A DNA stretch of 64,000 nt from Luteibacter anthropi. GTDB taxonomy: Bacteria; Pseudomonadota; Gammaproteobacteria; Xanthomonadales; Rhodanobacteraceae. Of this stretch, positions 26,391 to 35,841 are shown piece after piece. Below the pieces are notes generated by a model. It had not been told where the DNA came from. It was given only the letters and a program-made list of their open reading frames with translations, and ran no database searches. The stretch is taken from contig NZ_JAARLZ010000010.1 in NCBI RefSeq assembly GCF_011759365.1, forward strand, positions 62,001 to 126,000. The letters are read 5' to 3'. A program made the position numbers and the translations under genes. Each line of letters opens with the position of its first letter. The stretch's first letter is position 1.

Positions 26391-27944
26391 ATGGATGAGC
26401 GCCAACCGGGTTCCCACCGGGTCATCGTCATCTTCGCCGGGCTGATCGCCCTGATCACCGGCCTCGCCCTTTCCGTTCCCTATGAACTCCGCGCCAGGCA
26501 GCAGGTGACGGCAAGCGTGGTGTCCGGCCCGACGCCGGCATCGGTGCCTGCCGTTGAGCTTTGGCTGAGCACGGCCGATCGACGCCTGAAGCTGGCGCAG
26601 CAGCCCGACATTCCCACACGTGCTCGCGGTAGCGACACGGCGGACATCGTCATCGATGCCCACAAGACCTACCAGACCATGGTGGGCTTTGGCGCCGCCA
26701 TGACCGATTCGTCTGCGTGGCTATTGCAGAACAAGCTGGATGCCGCCAGGCGCCATGCGCTGCTGCGCGAACTGTACGGACCGCCGCCCGGCCTTAATTT
26801 CAACATGATGCGCCTGACCATCGGTGCGTCGGACTTCTCCCTGAATCTCTACACCTTCGACGACATCCCCTTCGGCGACGACGATCCTGATCTGTCGCAC
26901 TTCAACGTAACGCCCAACATGGACGGGGTGATACCGACGGTACGCGAGGTGCTGTCCATCAATCCGGACATCGCCATCGTGGCCTCGTCATGGAGTGCGC
27001 CGGCATGGATGAAGACCAACCAGAACCTGCTGGGCGGCGAGCTGGAAGAAAAATACGAGGGTGCATACGCGAACTACCTGGTGAAGTACCTCGATGCGTT
27101 CCGCAGCCATGGCATTCCCATCTTTGCACTGACGCTCCAGAACGAACCCGCGTTCCAGCCACTCACCTATCCCGGCATGCTTATGCCAGCGGCAACACGC
27201 GCACGCGTCATCGGTCAGTACCTTGGCCCGAAGCTCGCAAAGCGAGTGCCTCGCACGCAGATCCTCGACTGGGATCACAACTGGAATGCACCGGAGCAGC
27301 CACTCGAAGTGCTGGGCGATCCCGTGGCGGCCCGTTATGTCGACGGCGTGGCGTGGCATTGCTACCAGGGCAGTCCCTATGCACAGGGACGCGTGCACAA
27401 GGCGCATCCCGACAAGGATGCCTATCTCACCGAATGCTCGGGCGGTGACTGGGCCTCCGCCGCGAACGGTGAACTGCTCTGGTTTTCGCGCGACCTGCTG
27501 ATCGCAGGCATCCGGCAGTGGGCACGCGGGGTGATCTACTGGAACCTCGCGCTGGACGAAAACCACGGTCCGCACTTCGGTGGCTGCGATGCCTGCAAGG
27601 GCGTGGTGCTGATCGATTCGCGTACGGGCGAGATAAGCCGTAACGACGAATACTATGCGCTGGCGCATTTCAGTCGCTTCGTATTGCCTGATGCTGTGCG
27701 CATCGGTTCCACGGATACCGGAAAGGGCATCCACAACGTCGCCTTCCAGAATGCGTCCGATGGCTCGGTCGTGCTGGTGGTCGTCAACGGTCACGCTCAA
27801 CCACACAAGGTCTCCGTCGCCGAAGGACAGATCCGCTTCGAATACGACATGCCAGCGCAGAGCGTGGCGACCTTCGTCTGGAATCCCGACCCGCATACGG
27901 CGTGGCTGCGCCGCTTCCTGTGGTGGATGAAGCGCGTCCACTAG
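26391..27944 (+). CDS. Glycoside hydrolase family 30 (glucosylceramidase-like)
   Basis: 517 residues with an N-terminal signal anchor (VIVIFAGLIALITGLALSVP). TIM barrel with YQTMVGFGAAMTDSSAWLLQ at the start, acid/base Glu252 in LTLQNEPAF and nucleophile Glu348 in YLTECSGG, then a C-terminal beta domain (VVLVVVNGHAQPHKVSV). GH30 enzymes of this subgroup cleave beta-glucosides or beta-1,6-glucans. The protein probably faces the periplasm or outside. Alone, followed by a VOC gene after 53 bases. Confidence 0.94.
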   Translation: MDERQPGSHRVIVIFAGLIALITGLALSVPYELRARQQVTASVVSGPTPASVPAVELWLSTADRRLKLAQQPDIPTRARGSDTADIVIDAHKTYQTMVGFGAAMTDSSAWLLQNKLDAARRHALLRELYGPPPGLNFNMMRLTIGASDFSLNLYTFDDIPFGDDDPDLSHFNVTPNMDGVIPTVREVLSINPDIAIVASSWSAPAWMKTNQNLLGGELEEKYEGAYANYLVKYLDAFRSHGIPIFALTLQNEPAFQPLTYPGMLMPAATRARVIGQYLGPKLAKRVPRTQILDWDHNWNAPEQPLEVLGDPVAARYVDGVAWHCYQGSPYAQGRVHKAHPDKDAYLTECSGGDWASAANGELLWFSRDLLIAGIRQWARGVIYWNLALDENHGPHFGGCDACKGVVLIDSRTGEISRNDEYYALAHFSRFVLPDAVRIGSTDTGKGIHNVAFQNASDGSVVLVVVNGHAQPHKVSVAEGQIRFEYDMPAQSVATFVWNPDPHTAWLRRFLWWMKRVH

Positions 27945-27997
27945 CGCCGCATGGTTTAATGGGCGGCCTTGCCCTTCCCCTTCAAGGATCACGCAGC

Positions 27998-28384
27998 ATG
28001 CAAAGCCTCGGCGCCATCGCGTTTCTCGTCAACGACTACGACGAGGCCATCGCCTTCTTTACCCAGGCCCTGGGTTTCTCGCTGGTCGACGACATGCCGC
28101 AGGGCGAAGGCAAGCGCTGGGTGACGGTGGCACCGCGTGCATCGCAAGGCACGCGCCTGCTGCTCGCCCGTGCCGTGAACGACGAGCAACGTGCGCATGT
28201 GGGCCGCCAGGGTGGCGGTCGCGTGTTCCTGTTCCTCAACACCGACGATTTCGCCGCCGACCATGCCCGCATGCTGGCGCACGGCGTGCGCTTTCGCGAA
28301 GAGCCACGCCACGAGCCGTATGGCACCGTGGCGGTGTTCGAAGACCTCTACGGCAACGCCTGGGACCTGATCCAGCCGACGTAA
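27998..28384 (+). CDS. VOC-family (glyoxalase-like) protein
   Basis: 128 residues from the ATG at 27998 (CAAGGATC upstream). Two beta-alpha-beta-beta-beta halves: IAFLVNDYDEAIAFFTQALG and GGRVFLFLNTDDFAADHARM, then EDLYGNAWDLIQP with the C-terminal Glu metal ligand position. The fold covers glyoxalases, dioxygenases and antibiotic-binding proteins; the function is not assignable. Converges with the DUF2884 gene. Confidence 0.9.
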   Translation: MQSLGAIAFLVNDYDEAIAFFTQALGFSLVDDMPQGEGKRWVTVAPRASQGTRLLLARAVNDEQRAHVGRQGGGRVFLFLNTDDFAADHARMLAHGVRFREEPRHEPYGTVAVFEDLYGNAWDLIQPT

Positions 28385-28387
28385 GGC

Positions 28388-29248
28388 TCAGAAGCTGACG
28401 ACCTTCTTGCCGGAGTCGTTGGCTTTCTCTTCGCCTTTTTCGTCGTCCTTGTCGGAATCCTTGCCGCTGTCCTTGGGCTTGATGGTCATCAGCGCCAGCG
28501 GCCTGCCATCGGCCAGGCGGATATGCCAGCCCTGCTGGATATCGGCAAGGTCGTTGACCTGGGGGCAGATCGCGTTGGCGCGTGCGTCCAGGGCCTTGGA
28601 GCGCTTGTCCATCTGGGCATCGAGGGACTTGTTCAGCGATTCGCTCCTTGCCTGCAAGGCGGCGACCTTGCTGGAGTCTCCCGACAGCGCCGCGGTCACG
28701 GCGCTGGAGGTGACCGAGCCGACCAGTTCGCCCACCGAATCGGATACCGAGCCAACAGCGGTCTCGACCATGCGATCCGAGGACCAGTGCCCGGCACCGA
28801 TGCCCTCGTCGATCGAGCGCAGTGACTCGGCCTGCTTGCGGCGCAGCTTCTCCAGCATGCGCTGGCGCTGGTCCGGCTCGGCAAAGGTCATCGTCACCGT
28901 GTTCATGGCCGAATAGCCCATATCGATGGCGTCGCGGGCCACGGACGCCACCAGCGGCACCAGCCGGCGCACACCGGCCTCGTAGCGCCGCAGGGCTTCT
29001 GCATCGCTGGTGGACACGGCGACGTCGCGACCGTCCACCTTCAGTGCCCCGTCGTGCAGGAAGACCCGCGACGGCGTGCCGTCCTTGCGGTGGAAAGACA
29101 GGCCGGCCGCCGTGACGTCCAGGTCGTAAGGCGTGGAATAGTCGTGCTTGCAGGTGTCGGTGCTGAAACTGAAGTCCCTTGCTGGCGTGGCGACCGGCAT
29201 GGCCGCCAGGGCCAGGGCAAGCGTGGTAGCAATGATGGAATGGCGCAT
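28388..29248 (-). CDS. DUF2884 (YggN-like) periplasmic protein
   Basis: 286 residues from the ATG at 29248 with a signal peptide (ATTLALALAAMPVATPA, cleaved near TPA|RD). The body matches YggN/DUF2884: LHDGALKVDGRDVAVSTSDA, YEAGVRRLVPLVASVARDAI, and a C-terminal NAICPQVNDLADIQQGW. It ends in a Lys/Asp/Glu-rich tail (KPKDSGKDSDKDDEKGEEKA). Function unknown in the family. A paralogue lies at 34477. Confidence 0.88.
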   Translation of the reverse strand: MRHSIIATTLALALAAMPVATPARDFSFSTDTCKHDYSTPYDLDVTAAGLSFHRKDGTPSRVFLHDGALKVDGRDVAVSTSDAEALRRYEAGVRRLVPLVASVARDAIDMGYSAMNTVTMTFAEPDQRQRMLEKLRRKQAESLRSIDEGIGAGHWSSDRMVETAVGSVSDSVGELVGSVTSSAVTAALSGDSSKVAALQARSESLNKSLDAQMDKRSKALDARANAICPQVNDLADIQQGWHIRLADGRPLALMTIKPKDSGKDSDKDDEKGEEKANDSGKKVVSF

Positions 29249-29367
29249 GGTCCCCTCCCCGGGAGTGCAACTGTGCCGGCTTGGATGCTTCCGGTCAGGG
29301 AAAGGTTTACTCCGACCGGAGAAGGCCGGCATGGGCGATTGGTCACTCCCCCGACTTCCGGCAGGGG

Positions 29368-30003
29368 TCAGGTGATGCCGTGTTCGCGGGCGTATTCGGC
29401 GATCTGGCCGTCGTGATCCAGACCCAGCTTGCGCATGGCGTCGCGCTTCTGCCGGCTGACGGTCTTGATACTGCGGTTGAGGCGTTCACCGATGGCGGTG
29501 ATCGACAGGCCACCGGCGTAAAGCCGCACCACTTCCAGCTCACGAAGCGAAAGCCGGCCGTGCAGGCCTTCGGCCGGCAGGATGCTCTCGTCGAACTGCC
29601 GGCGGATCGAATCGCTGTAATAAGGCCGACCGAAAAAGGCGTGCCTGGCCGCGACAGCCACTTCGCGCAATGGCGCACGCTTGTCGCAAAGCCCCAGCGC
29701 ACCGCGCAGTCGCATGGCCTGCAACACCGCGGCGTTGTTCACCATGGTCAGCATCACGATGGGCAGCCGGGGATGACGGCGGCGGATATGGTCGATGAGC
29801 AGAAGGCCGTCACCGTGCCGTCCACCCGGCATGGAGAAATCGCTGATGACGACGTCGCACGGATTCATGGCGAGCAGTGCCAGTAACTGATCGCCGTCGG
29901 AGGCTTCACCCACCACTTCGATGTCACCGTTGGCTTCGAGCGCGGCACGCGCGCCCATAAGAACGACAGGGTGGTCATCGGCGATGATCGTGCGTAAAAC
30001 CAT
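29368..30003 (-). CDS. NarL/RcsB-type response regulator
   Basis: 211 residues from MVLRTIIADDHPVVLMGARA at 30003. Receiver domain with the acidic pair in IIADDHP, phosphoacceptor Asp55 in DVVISDFSMPG, and a LuxR-type HTH at the C-terminus (LSLRELEVVRLYAGGLSITA). Divergent from a BvgS-like hybrid kinase across 110 bases, so it is its likely partner, as in BvgA-BvgS and EvgA-EvgS. Confidence 0.94.
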   Translation of the reverse strand: MVLRTIIADDHPVVLMGARAALEANGDIEVVGEASDGDQLLALLAMNPCDVVISDFSMPGGRHGDGLLLIDHIRRRHPRLPIVMLTMVNNAAVLQAMRLRGALGLCDKRAPLREVAVAARHAFFGRPYYSDSIRRQFDESILPAEGLHGRLSLRELEVVRLYAGGLSITAIGERLNRSIKTVSRQKRDAMRKLGLDHDGQIAEYAREHGIT

Positions 30004-30113
30004 GGGTCTCACTCGCTGCCGGTTAATGTGTAGCTGCTCCCGGGTCGATGTGCTAATCGTCTCATTGCCACGGAGATTACCGTAATTGCCCTGTTCGTGG
30101 TCGAAGGAACGCC

Positions 30114-33100
30114 ATGAAGTATCTGAAGTTGTTTGTCGTACTACTGAGTTTTCCCACGCTCGCCAGCGCTGCGCTGCCTCCATCCACCGACACGCTGCCT
30201 GCGGCGTCAGCCGCCTGGATAAAGGCACATCCGGTCATCGTCGCAGCTACCTATGCCGAGGGCTACGCCCCCTTCGAAGTCGTCCGGGACGGACACGTGG
30301 AGGGCCTCGCTGCTGACTACCTGCGTGAGCTTGCGGAGGATCTCGGTACCGCTGTTCGCTTCCAGATCTTTCCGGACTGGCCCTCAGCCCTGGCAGCCGC
30401 GCAGGATGGAGAGGTGGATGTTCTCATGGACGTGGCGCCGACACCGGACAGGAACGGCAAACTCCTGATCGGTGCGCCTTACTACGAATCGTCTTCCATG
30501 CTGGCCGTGCGCCGGGAGGAAAGTGCGATCGTCCACTTCGGTGATCTTCGCGGCCGTCGTGTCGCCACACAGGCCGGATATGCCGAAGACCAGGTGCTGA
30601 AGCGCTACGTTCCGGATGTCGTCGTGGTGCGGGAGGCCACCATAGCGGATGCCCTGCATCAGCTCGCGCAGGGCGGCGTGGACGCGGTGCTTGGTGATCC
30701 TCGCGTACTGGACGTCGCCATGGGCCGTACCGGTCTTCGCCACCAGCTCCGGCTGGGGCCCACGGCCCCGTTGCCCATTACGACACTGTCTTTCGCCGTC
30801 GCCACGGAACGCGGACGCGCACCGCTGCTGACGGCACTGGACCATGCACTCAATCGCCTGAAGCCCGCCGATCACGCACGCCTGCGCCGTACATGGACCC
30901 ACGACGGGCCAGGACATTTTTCCGAAGATCTCGACATACCCCTGAGTGCCGATGAGCGGGCATGGCTGGCCACGCTACCTCCCCTGCGCATCGGCATCGA
31001 CCCCACCGCGGCACCGATTACGCTGCTTGATCGGGACGGGCGCGTCGAAGGCATGGCCATCGACTACCTGCGCGACATCACGCATGCGCTCGGTATACGT
31101 ACCGAAACGGTGCCTGCTGCGAACTGGGACGAAACCACGCGTCGCGCGATGTCCGGTGAGATCGACCTGCTGCCGGCCGCCTCGCCGCGCAACAGCGATC
31201 TTGGACGGCAGTTCGACTTCTCGACTCCCTATGCCACGTTCCCCGTCATGATCGTCACGCGGGAGGACGCGCCGACCGTTGTCTCCGGCGATGATCTGGC
31301 AGGGCGGCGCATCGCCGCCAACCTCGTGCGTCCCGCCGTGGCCCAGGCGGCGGCGCAGATCGCCGCAAGCGAGACCATCCCCGTGGGTTCCACGCATGAG
31401 GGGCTGCAAGCCGTGCACTCAGGCAGGGTGGACGCCTTCGTCGGAGATATCGCCAGCACCGAGTACCTGCTGCGCCGCGATTATCCGGGGCGCCTTAAAA
31501 TGACAGCGTCGACCGGTGCACGGGATGACCTCTCGATAGCCATACAGCGTCGCTATGCACCCCTGCTTCCGCTGATCGATCGCGTGCTGTCGCGCATGCC
31601 GGACCGCCGCGCCGAAGCCATCCGCAATACATGGCTGCGCTCGGAATACACCTGGGGCGGTTCATGGCGCGAGATCGCACGCAAGGCATGGCTGCCCGGC
31701 GTGCTGGCCATGAGCCTGTTTCTCGCCATGACACTCGCCTACTTCCGGCTTCGCCGGGAAACCCGTCGACGCTTGCGCACGGAAGAGCAACTGGCTGACG
31801 TGACGCGGAATATCCCCGCCGTGGTGTATCGCTATCTCTATCACGATGACGGCCGGATCGAATTCACCTATGTCGGCGGCAATCCCGAGCCCATCTTCGG
31901 GGTAGGGACCGATACCTTCCTGCATGACGAGCGCAGTGCATTCGCGCGGATCGATCCACGCGACCAGGGGCCGCTGGAGGCGCTCATTGCCAGTGCCGCC
32001 ATGACCCTGTCCGCCGTTCACACGGAAATGCGCATACGCGACAGCCGACCCATCCGCTGGATCGCCGCCCATGCGGTCCCCCGGCGTCTTGGCTCGCTCG
32101 TGGAATTCACCGGCTACTGGATCGACGTCTCCGAACAACACCTGCAATCGGCACAACTGGCTGCCGCCAAGGAAGCTGCCGAGCGGGCCACCCTGGCGAA
32201 GAGTCATTTCCTGGCCACCATGAGCCATGAAATCCGCACACCGATGCATGGCGTCATCGGCATGCTCGAAATGCTGGCCGATACACCGCTTACGGCTGAA
32301 CAGCGCCGGCTTCTCGGCACCGCCGAGCATTCGGCAGATGCCCTCATGCAGATCGTCGACGACGTGCTCGACTTCTCACGCATCGAAGCGGGCTGCCTGG
32401 TGGTGGAGCCGACACCCGTGGATCTTCGCGCCCTCGTGGCAGGCATCATGGATTTGTTTGCCTGGCAGGCCGAACGCAAGTCACTGCTGCTGAACTGCCA
32501 TATCGACGAACGCCTGGCACCTGCGCATAGCGTGGATGGCATGCGCCTGCGCCAGGTGCTTCTGAACCTGGTCAGCAACGCCGTCAAGTTCACACCGGAT
32601 GGACAGGTCGATGTCACCATCGATGTGATCGCCGACGGCCCTGAACGACAGCGCCTGCGCATCGCTGTGACAGACACAGGCATCGGCATAGCCGCCGACG
32701 ACCTTACGCATCTGTTCACACCCTTTCAGCAGGCCGAGTCGTCCACGACGCGCCGATTCGGGGGGAGTGGCCTGGGGCTGACCATCAGCCGTCGCCTGGT
32801 CGAACTGCTTGACGGCAGCGTCACTTTGGAAAGCCAACCCGGGCGGGGAACGTGTGTAACCGTGATGCTGGAACTCGCCTGCTGCGCTCTGGCGCTTCCC
32901 GTCGCTACACCGCAGCCCGCAGTCTCCGGGACGCAGTACGTACTGAACGTCCTCGTCGCGGAAGACCATCCGACGAATCGTGAACTTATCTGCACGCAGC
33001 TGGAAAGACTGGGGCACCGCCATCGCGTCGTTCCCGACGGACGACAGGCGCTTGCGCTGGCGACGAGCGAACGATTCGACGTGCTTCTCACCGACTTGCA

Positions 33101-33638
33101 CATGCCTGGCCTCGATGGCTACACGCTTGCCCGGACACTGCGCGACAACGGCAGTGATCTGCACATTGTTGCGATGACGGCAAATGCAATGATCGGGGAA
33201 CGCGAGCACTGTTCGGCCATTGGCATGGATGATTTCCTCTCCAAACCGGTACGCATCGACACGCTCCGTCGCGCACTCGACCGATGCCGGCCTGAAGAGC
33301 CTTCACCCTGGGACACCAGCCACCTGCTGGAAACGTTCGGTAGTCTCGACGTGCTCTCGTCACTGGTGGACCGGTTCGCGCACGCCACGCAGGAAGACCT
33401 GGAAAAGGCTCGGCACCTGGATGATCCGGCCAGCATGGCGGAAACGATCCACAGGATTCTCGGCGGCATGCGGATATTCGGCACATCCCCCGAGGCCGTC
33501 ATGGGCGAGACCATTGAGCATGCATTGAAGAGCACCACGCCAGACCAGGCCATGGCTCGCGTCCCGGCGTTTCTGGCTTCCGTTTCGGCCTGGACAGAAC
33601 GCCTTCGTCGCGCCACGGCGAAAGCAGACGATGCATAG
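30114..33638 (+). CDS. BvgS/EvgS-like hybrid sensor histidine kinase
   Basis: 1174 residues. Signal peptide (1-19), two tandem periplasmic solute-binding (SBP_bac_3) domains at about 40-270 and 285-515, one membrane segment near 523-545, a PAS region about 560-680, histidine kinase core with His705 in ATMSHEIRTPMHGVIGMLEM, ATPase boxes LLNLVSNAVKFTPDG and GGSGLGLTISRR, a receiver with Asp994 in LTDLHMPGLDGY, and a C-terminal HPt with His1113 in TIHRILGGMRIFG. A four-step phosphorelay ending on the divergent response regulator is expected. The ligand is unknown; Venus-flytrap domains of this class sense small molecules or stay active until one binds. Confidence 0.95.
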   Translation: MKYLKLFVVLLSFPTLASAALPPSTDTLPAASAAWIKAHPVIVAATYAEGYAPFEVVRDGHVEGLAADYLRELAEDLGTAVRFQIFPDWPSALAAAQDGEVDVLMDVAPTPDRNGKLLIGAPYYESSSMLAVRREESAIVHFGDLRGRRVATQAGYAEDQVLKRYVPDVVVVREATIADALHQLAQGGVDAVLGDPRVLDVAMGRTGLRHQLRLGPTAPLPITTLSFAVATERGRAPLLTALDHALNRLKPADHARLRRTWTHDGPGHFSEDLDIPLSADERAWLATLPPLRIGIDPTAAPITLLDRDGRVEGMAIDYLRDITHALGIRTETVPAANWDETTRRAMSGEIDLLPAASPRNSDLGRQFDFSTPYATFPVMIVTREDAPTVVSGDDLAGRRIAANLVRPAVAQAAAQIAASETIPVGSTHEGLQAVHSGRVDAFVGDIASTEYLLRRDYPGRLKMTASTGARDDLSIAIQRRYAPLLPLIDRVLSRMPDRRAEAIRNTWLRSEYTWGGSWREIARKAWLPGVLAMSLFLAMTLAYFRLRRETRRRLRTEEQLADVTRNIPAVVYRYLYHDDGRIEFTYVGGNPEPIFGVGTDTFLHDERSAFARIDPRDQGPLEALIASAAMTLSAVHTEMRIRDSRPIRWIAAHAVPRRLGSLVEFTGYWIDVSEQHLQSAQLAAAKEAAERATLAKSHFLATMSHEIRTPMHGVIGMLEMLADTPLTAEQRRLLGTAEHSADALMQIVDDVLDFSRIEAGCLVVEPTPVDLRALVAGIMDLFAWQAERKSLLLNCHIDERLAPAHSVDGMRLRQVLLNLVSNAVKFTPDGQVDVTIDVIADGPERQRLRIAVTDTGIGIAADDLTHLFTPFQQAESSTTRRFGGSGLGLTISRRLVELLDGSVTLESQPGRGTCVTVMLELACCALALPVATPQPAVSGTQYVLNVLVAEDHPTNRELICTQLERLGHRHRVVPDGRQALALATSERFDVLLTDLHMPGLDGYTLARTLRDNGSDLHIVAMTANAMIGEREHCSAIGMDDFLSKPVRIDTLRRALDRCRPEEPSPWDTSHLLETFGSLDVLSSLVDRFAHATQEDLEKARHLDDPASMAETIHRILGGMRIFGTSPEAVMGETIEHALKSTTPDQAMARVPAFLASVSAWTERLRRATAKADDA

Positions 33639-33746
33639 ACCGCCTTCACAAAATAGTCGCGCTTTTTCAGACTAGTCCGATATCTTTGGGACACCCGCCC
33701 CATCGATGATGGTCCGACATCAGCAGACGACCGGGAAGGGCGGGAT

Positions 33747-33968
33747 ATGCCGAGACACACCATCGAATATCACATTGCAGACATGGACGGCTCGTGGGGC
33801 ATCTTCCGCGAGGGCGTGCAGATTGCCGCGCGCACGGATGCCGCCGACGCCATCGCTTTTGCCAACTTCTTCGCCGACCGCGAAACCCTTATCGCGGCAC
33901 ACCCGGTGCGCGTATCTGCCGATGTGTATCTGCACCGCGAACTGCGCCGCATGCGCAACGCGGCCTGA
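33747..33968 (+). CDS. Small protein of unknown function
   Basis: 73 residues beginning MPRHTIEYHIADMDGSWGIF and continuing REGVQIAARTDAADAIAFAN. The pattern (a short beta sheet, an Arg/Ala-rich helix) recalls the small DUF2188-like stress proteins, but the match is weak. A GGGCGGG run precedes the start. Stands between the hybrid kinase and a DUF2383 gene. Confidence 0.6.
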   Translation: MPRHTIEYHIADMDGSWGIFREGVQIAARTDAADAIAFANFFADRETLIAAHPVRVSADVYLHRELRRMRNAA

Positions 33969-33974
33969 GCCGCC

Positions 33975-34418
33975 TCAGCGGCCCGTCGCGCCGCCCATAT
34001 GAATCATGTCCAGATGCAGCAGGCGCAGGCGGGCAATATGCCGGCCCACGGTGGCCCTGTCCTTCGATGACGCCTCCAGCTTGAGGAAGGCATCGAGCAA
34101 CCTCCGCTCCATGTGTTCGAGCGTGCGGATATAAGTGACATCCGGGTTGTGCGACAACTTTACGGAAGCATCCATCATCGTCCGGCGCATGCCGGTAAAC
34201 GGGCCCGCCGCCGTGGCAGCACGACCGCCACCGGCATTGACCTCGCGCTGCAGCTCTGCCGCGATCCCCGTCAGGGAATCCGCCGATTCTTCCAGGATGG
34301 CCTTCAGGCCCGGTTCGCGCACGCCAGCGGCGGCATGCAGGTACAGATCGCGATCCGCGATGACCCGCCGGATCAACCCATTCACGAGACGTACGGCACT
34401 GCGTTCCATGGAGGCCAC
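33975..34418 (-). CDS. DUF2383 four-helix protein
   Basis: 147 residues (an internal ATG three codons in is equally possible). Sequence runs of helices: VRLVNGLIRRVIADRDLYLH, LKAILEESADSLTGIAAELQ, a Gly/Ala loop, then TYIRTLEHMERRLLDAFLKL. This is the PA2169/DUF2383 ferritin-like four-helix bundle; function unknown. Converges with the small plus-strand gene at 33747 with a 6-base gap. Confidence 0.8.
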   Translation of the reverse strand: MASMERSAVRLVNGLIRRVIADRDLYLHAAAGVREPGLKAILEESADSLTGIAAELQREVNAGGGRAATAAGPFTGMRRTMMDASVKLSHNPDVTYIRTLEHMERRLLDAFLKLEASSKDRATVGRHIARLRLLHLDMIHMGGATGR

Positions 34419-34476
34419 GTTAGCGTCCCGGGACTTAGCCCCCCCTAAACGTCACCGGCCTTCGCTCAGCCAGCGC

Positions 34477-35232
34477 TCATTCCCCGTCATTTTCCAGGAG
34501 TACAAGCGGCCGGCCATCGGCGTCATGCAGGCCGGATTGCAGGTCCTGCAACTGCCGTACGGTGGGACAAAGGGCTTTGACGCGCGGCTCCAGCGCCGTC
34601 TTCAGCCTGGCCAGCACGCGTGCCTGCCCGTTCGTGCTCACGCTCGCCACCCGGTCACGCAGGGCCGCCGCGCCTTGCAGGTCGCCATTCATGGCCAGCT
34701 GCATCGCCTGGCCGCCCACGTCCTGGGTGAGGATGGGCGCGATGTCCGAGACGATTTCCTGCGCGTAGGTGCGCATGGCGTCCTCCTGCCAGTCGCGGGT
34801 GCTCTGGCTGGCGGCGATGCGACGTTTGATGTCGGCAACACGGGCGTTGAGCGCGCGATCCAGTTCACCGCTGGATACCGCATCCGGCGCAGCGGTGGCC
34901 GCCTCGTCGCGGACGGCCCGCGCGGCCAGATCCACGCCGTCGCTGGCAATGGCCTTGGCCTTGGGCACCAGCTCGCGCAGACGACTTTCGAACAGCGCCA
35001 CCCTGTCCTGTTCGTCAGGACGTAACGATACCGCGCGGCCATCCGTGCTGAGGCTGCCGTCGTGCATGCGCACGCTCCGGGGAGCCACCTGCGGCCGCTC
35101 GAACAACAGGGCGTCGGGGCGGATGGTGAGATCGTAGGAGCTGGCCACGCGACACGCGTGGTCCAGCTCCTGGGCCGAGGCGCCGCCGGCAAGGCAGGCG
35201 GCGAGCAGGAAGGTGACGGATCGTGGGCTCAT
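34477..35232 (-). CDS. DUF2884 (YggN-like) periplasmic protein, second paralogue
   Basis: 251 residues from MSPRSVTFLLAACLAGGASA at 35232, a signal peptide cleaved near ASA|QE. Shares the DUF2884 plan with the protein at 28388: MHDGSLSTDGRAVSLRPDEQ, FESRLRELVPKAKAIASDGV, and the C-terminal ALCPTVRQLQDLQSGLHDAD. It lacks the charged C-terminal tail. Two diverged paralogues 6 kb apart suggest an old duplication. Confidence 0.85.
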   Translation of the reverse strand: MSPRSVTFLLAACLAGGASAQELDHACRVASSYDLTIRPDALLFERPQVAPRSVRMHDGSLSTDGRAVSLRPDEQDRVALFESRLRELVPKAKAIASDGVDLAARAVRDEAATAAPDAVSSGELDRALNARVADIKRRIAASQSTRDWQEDAMRTYAQEIVSDIAPILTQDVGGQAMQLAMNGDLQGAAALRDRVASVSTNGQARVLARLKTALEPRVKALCPTVRQLQDLQSGLHDADGRPLVLLENDGE

Positions 35233-35293
35233 GGGCGGTCCGGGAGGAAAGCCCATTCGATAGCGGGCACGACGGGAATCGACGCTGAACCGG

Positions 35294-35839
35294 CTAAAGC
35301 GCGTACTGCCCGAACTGTTCCCGCACCCGGACCGTGCCGAGCTTCCAGGACAGCCAGCCCAGTACCGGCACGGATACCACCTTCAGCGACAGGCCCACGA
35401 GCAGCATCATGCGATGCCTTGCCCCCATGGCCAGCAGTTCAGGCGGAAGGCCGGGCTGCCCCAGCACCGCGCCCAGCTGCTGCCACTGACCGAAGGCGAC
35501 CCATCCCGTATACGCGGCCCAGGCCATCAACAGCAGGGCTACCGGGCGTAGCCACGTCCGGCCCCACTCGCGCCAGCGCAACGTAGCCAGTGCCAGTGCC
35601 ATGACGCCGAAGGCGGCCAGGGCATAGCCCAGCGACCAGGCCAGTGCGATACGCGGATCGGCGGCACCGGCAGCGATGGCTTCCGGGCTCAGGGCGCCGA
35701 TGGACTGGCCGAAGACGTACACGGCATAGCCATTGAGCACGAAACCCACGGCGGAAAGCAGCATCACCAGCCAGACCACGATGCGCCAGACGGCGAACGG
35801 ATGACCGCCGCCCGGTGCGGAGAGCTTGCGTGCAGGCAC
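35294..35839 (-). CDS. Integral membrane protein of unknown function
   Basis: 181 residues with four hydrophobic segments (IVVWLVMLLSAVGFVLNGYA, AWSLGYALAAFGVMALALAT, LRPVALLLMAWAAYTGWVAF, MMLLVGLSLKVVSVPVLGWL). No recognised domain. Its start lies just before the end of the upstream peroxiredoxin gene (two-base gap), so the two are likely cotranscribed. Confidence 0.75.
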   Translation of the reverse strand: MPARKLSAPGGGHPFAVWRIVVWLVMLLSAVGFVLNGYAVYVFGQSIGALSPEAIAAGAADPRIALAWSLGYALAAFGVMALALATLRWREWGRTWLRPVALLLMAWAAYTGWVAFGQWQQLGAVLGQPGLPPELLAMGARHRMMLLVGLSLKVVSVPVLGWLSWKLGTVRVREQFGQYAL

Positions 35840-35841
35840 GC

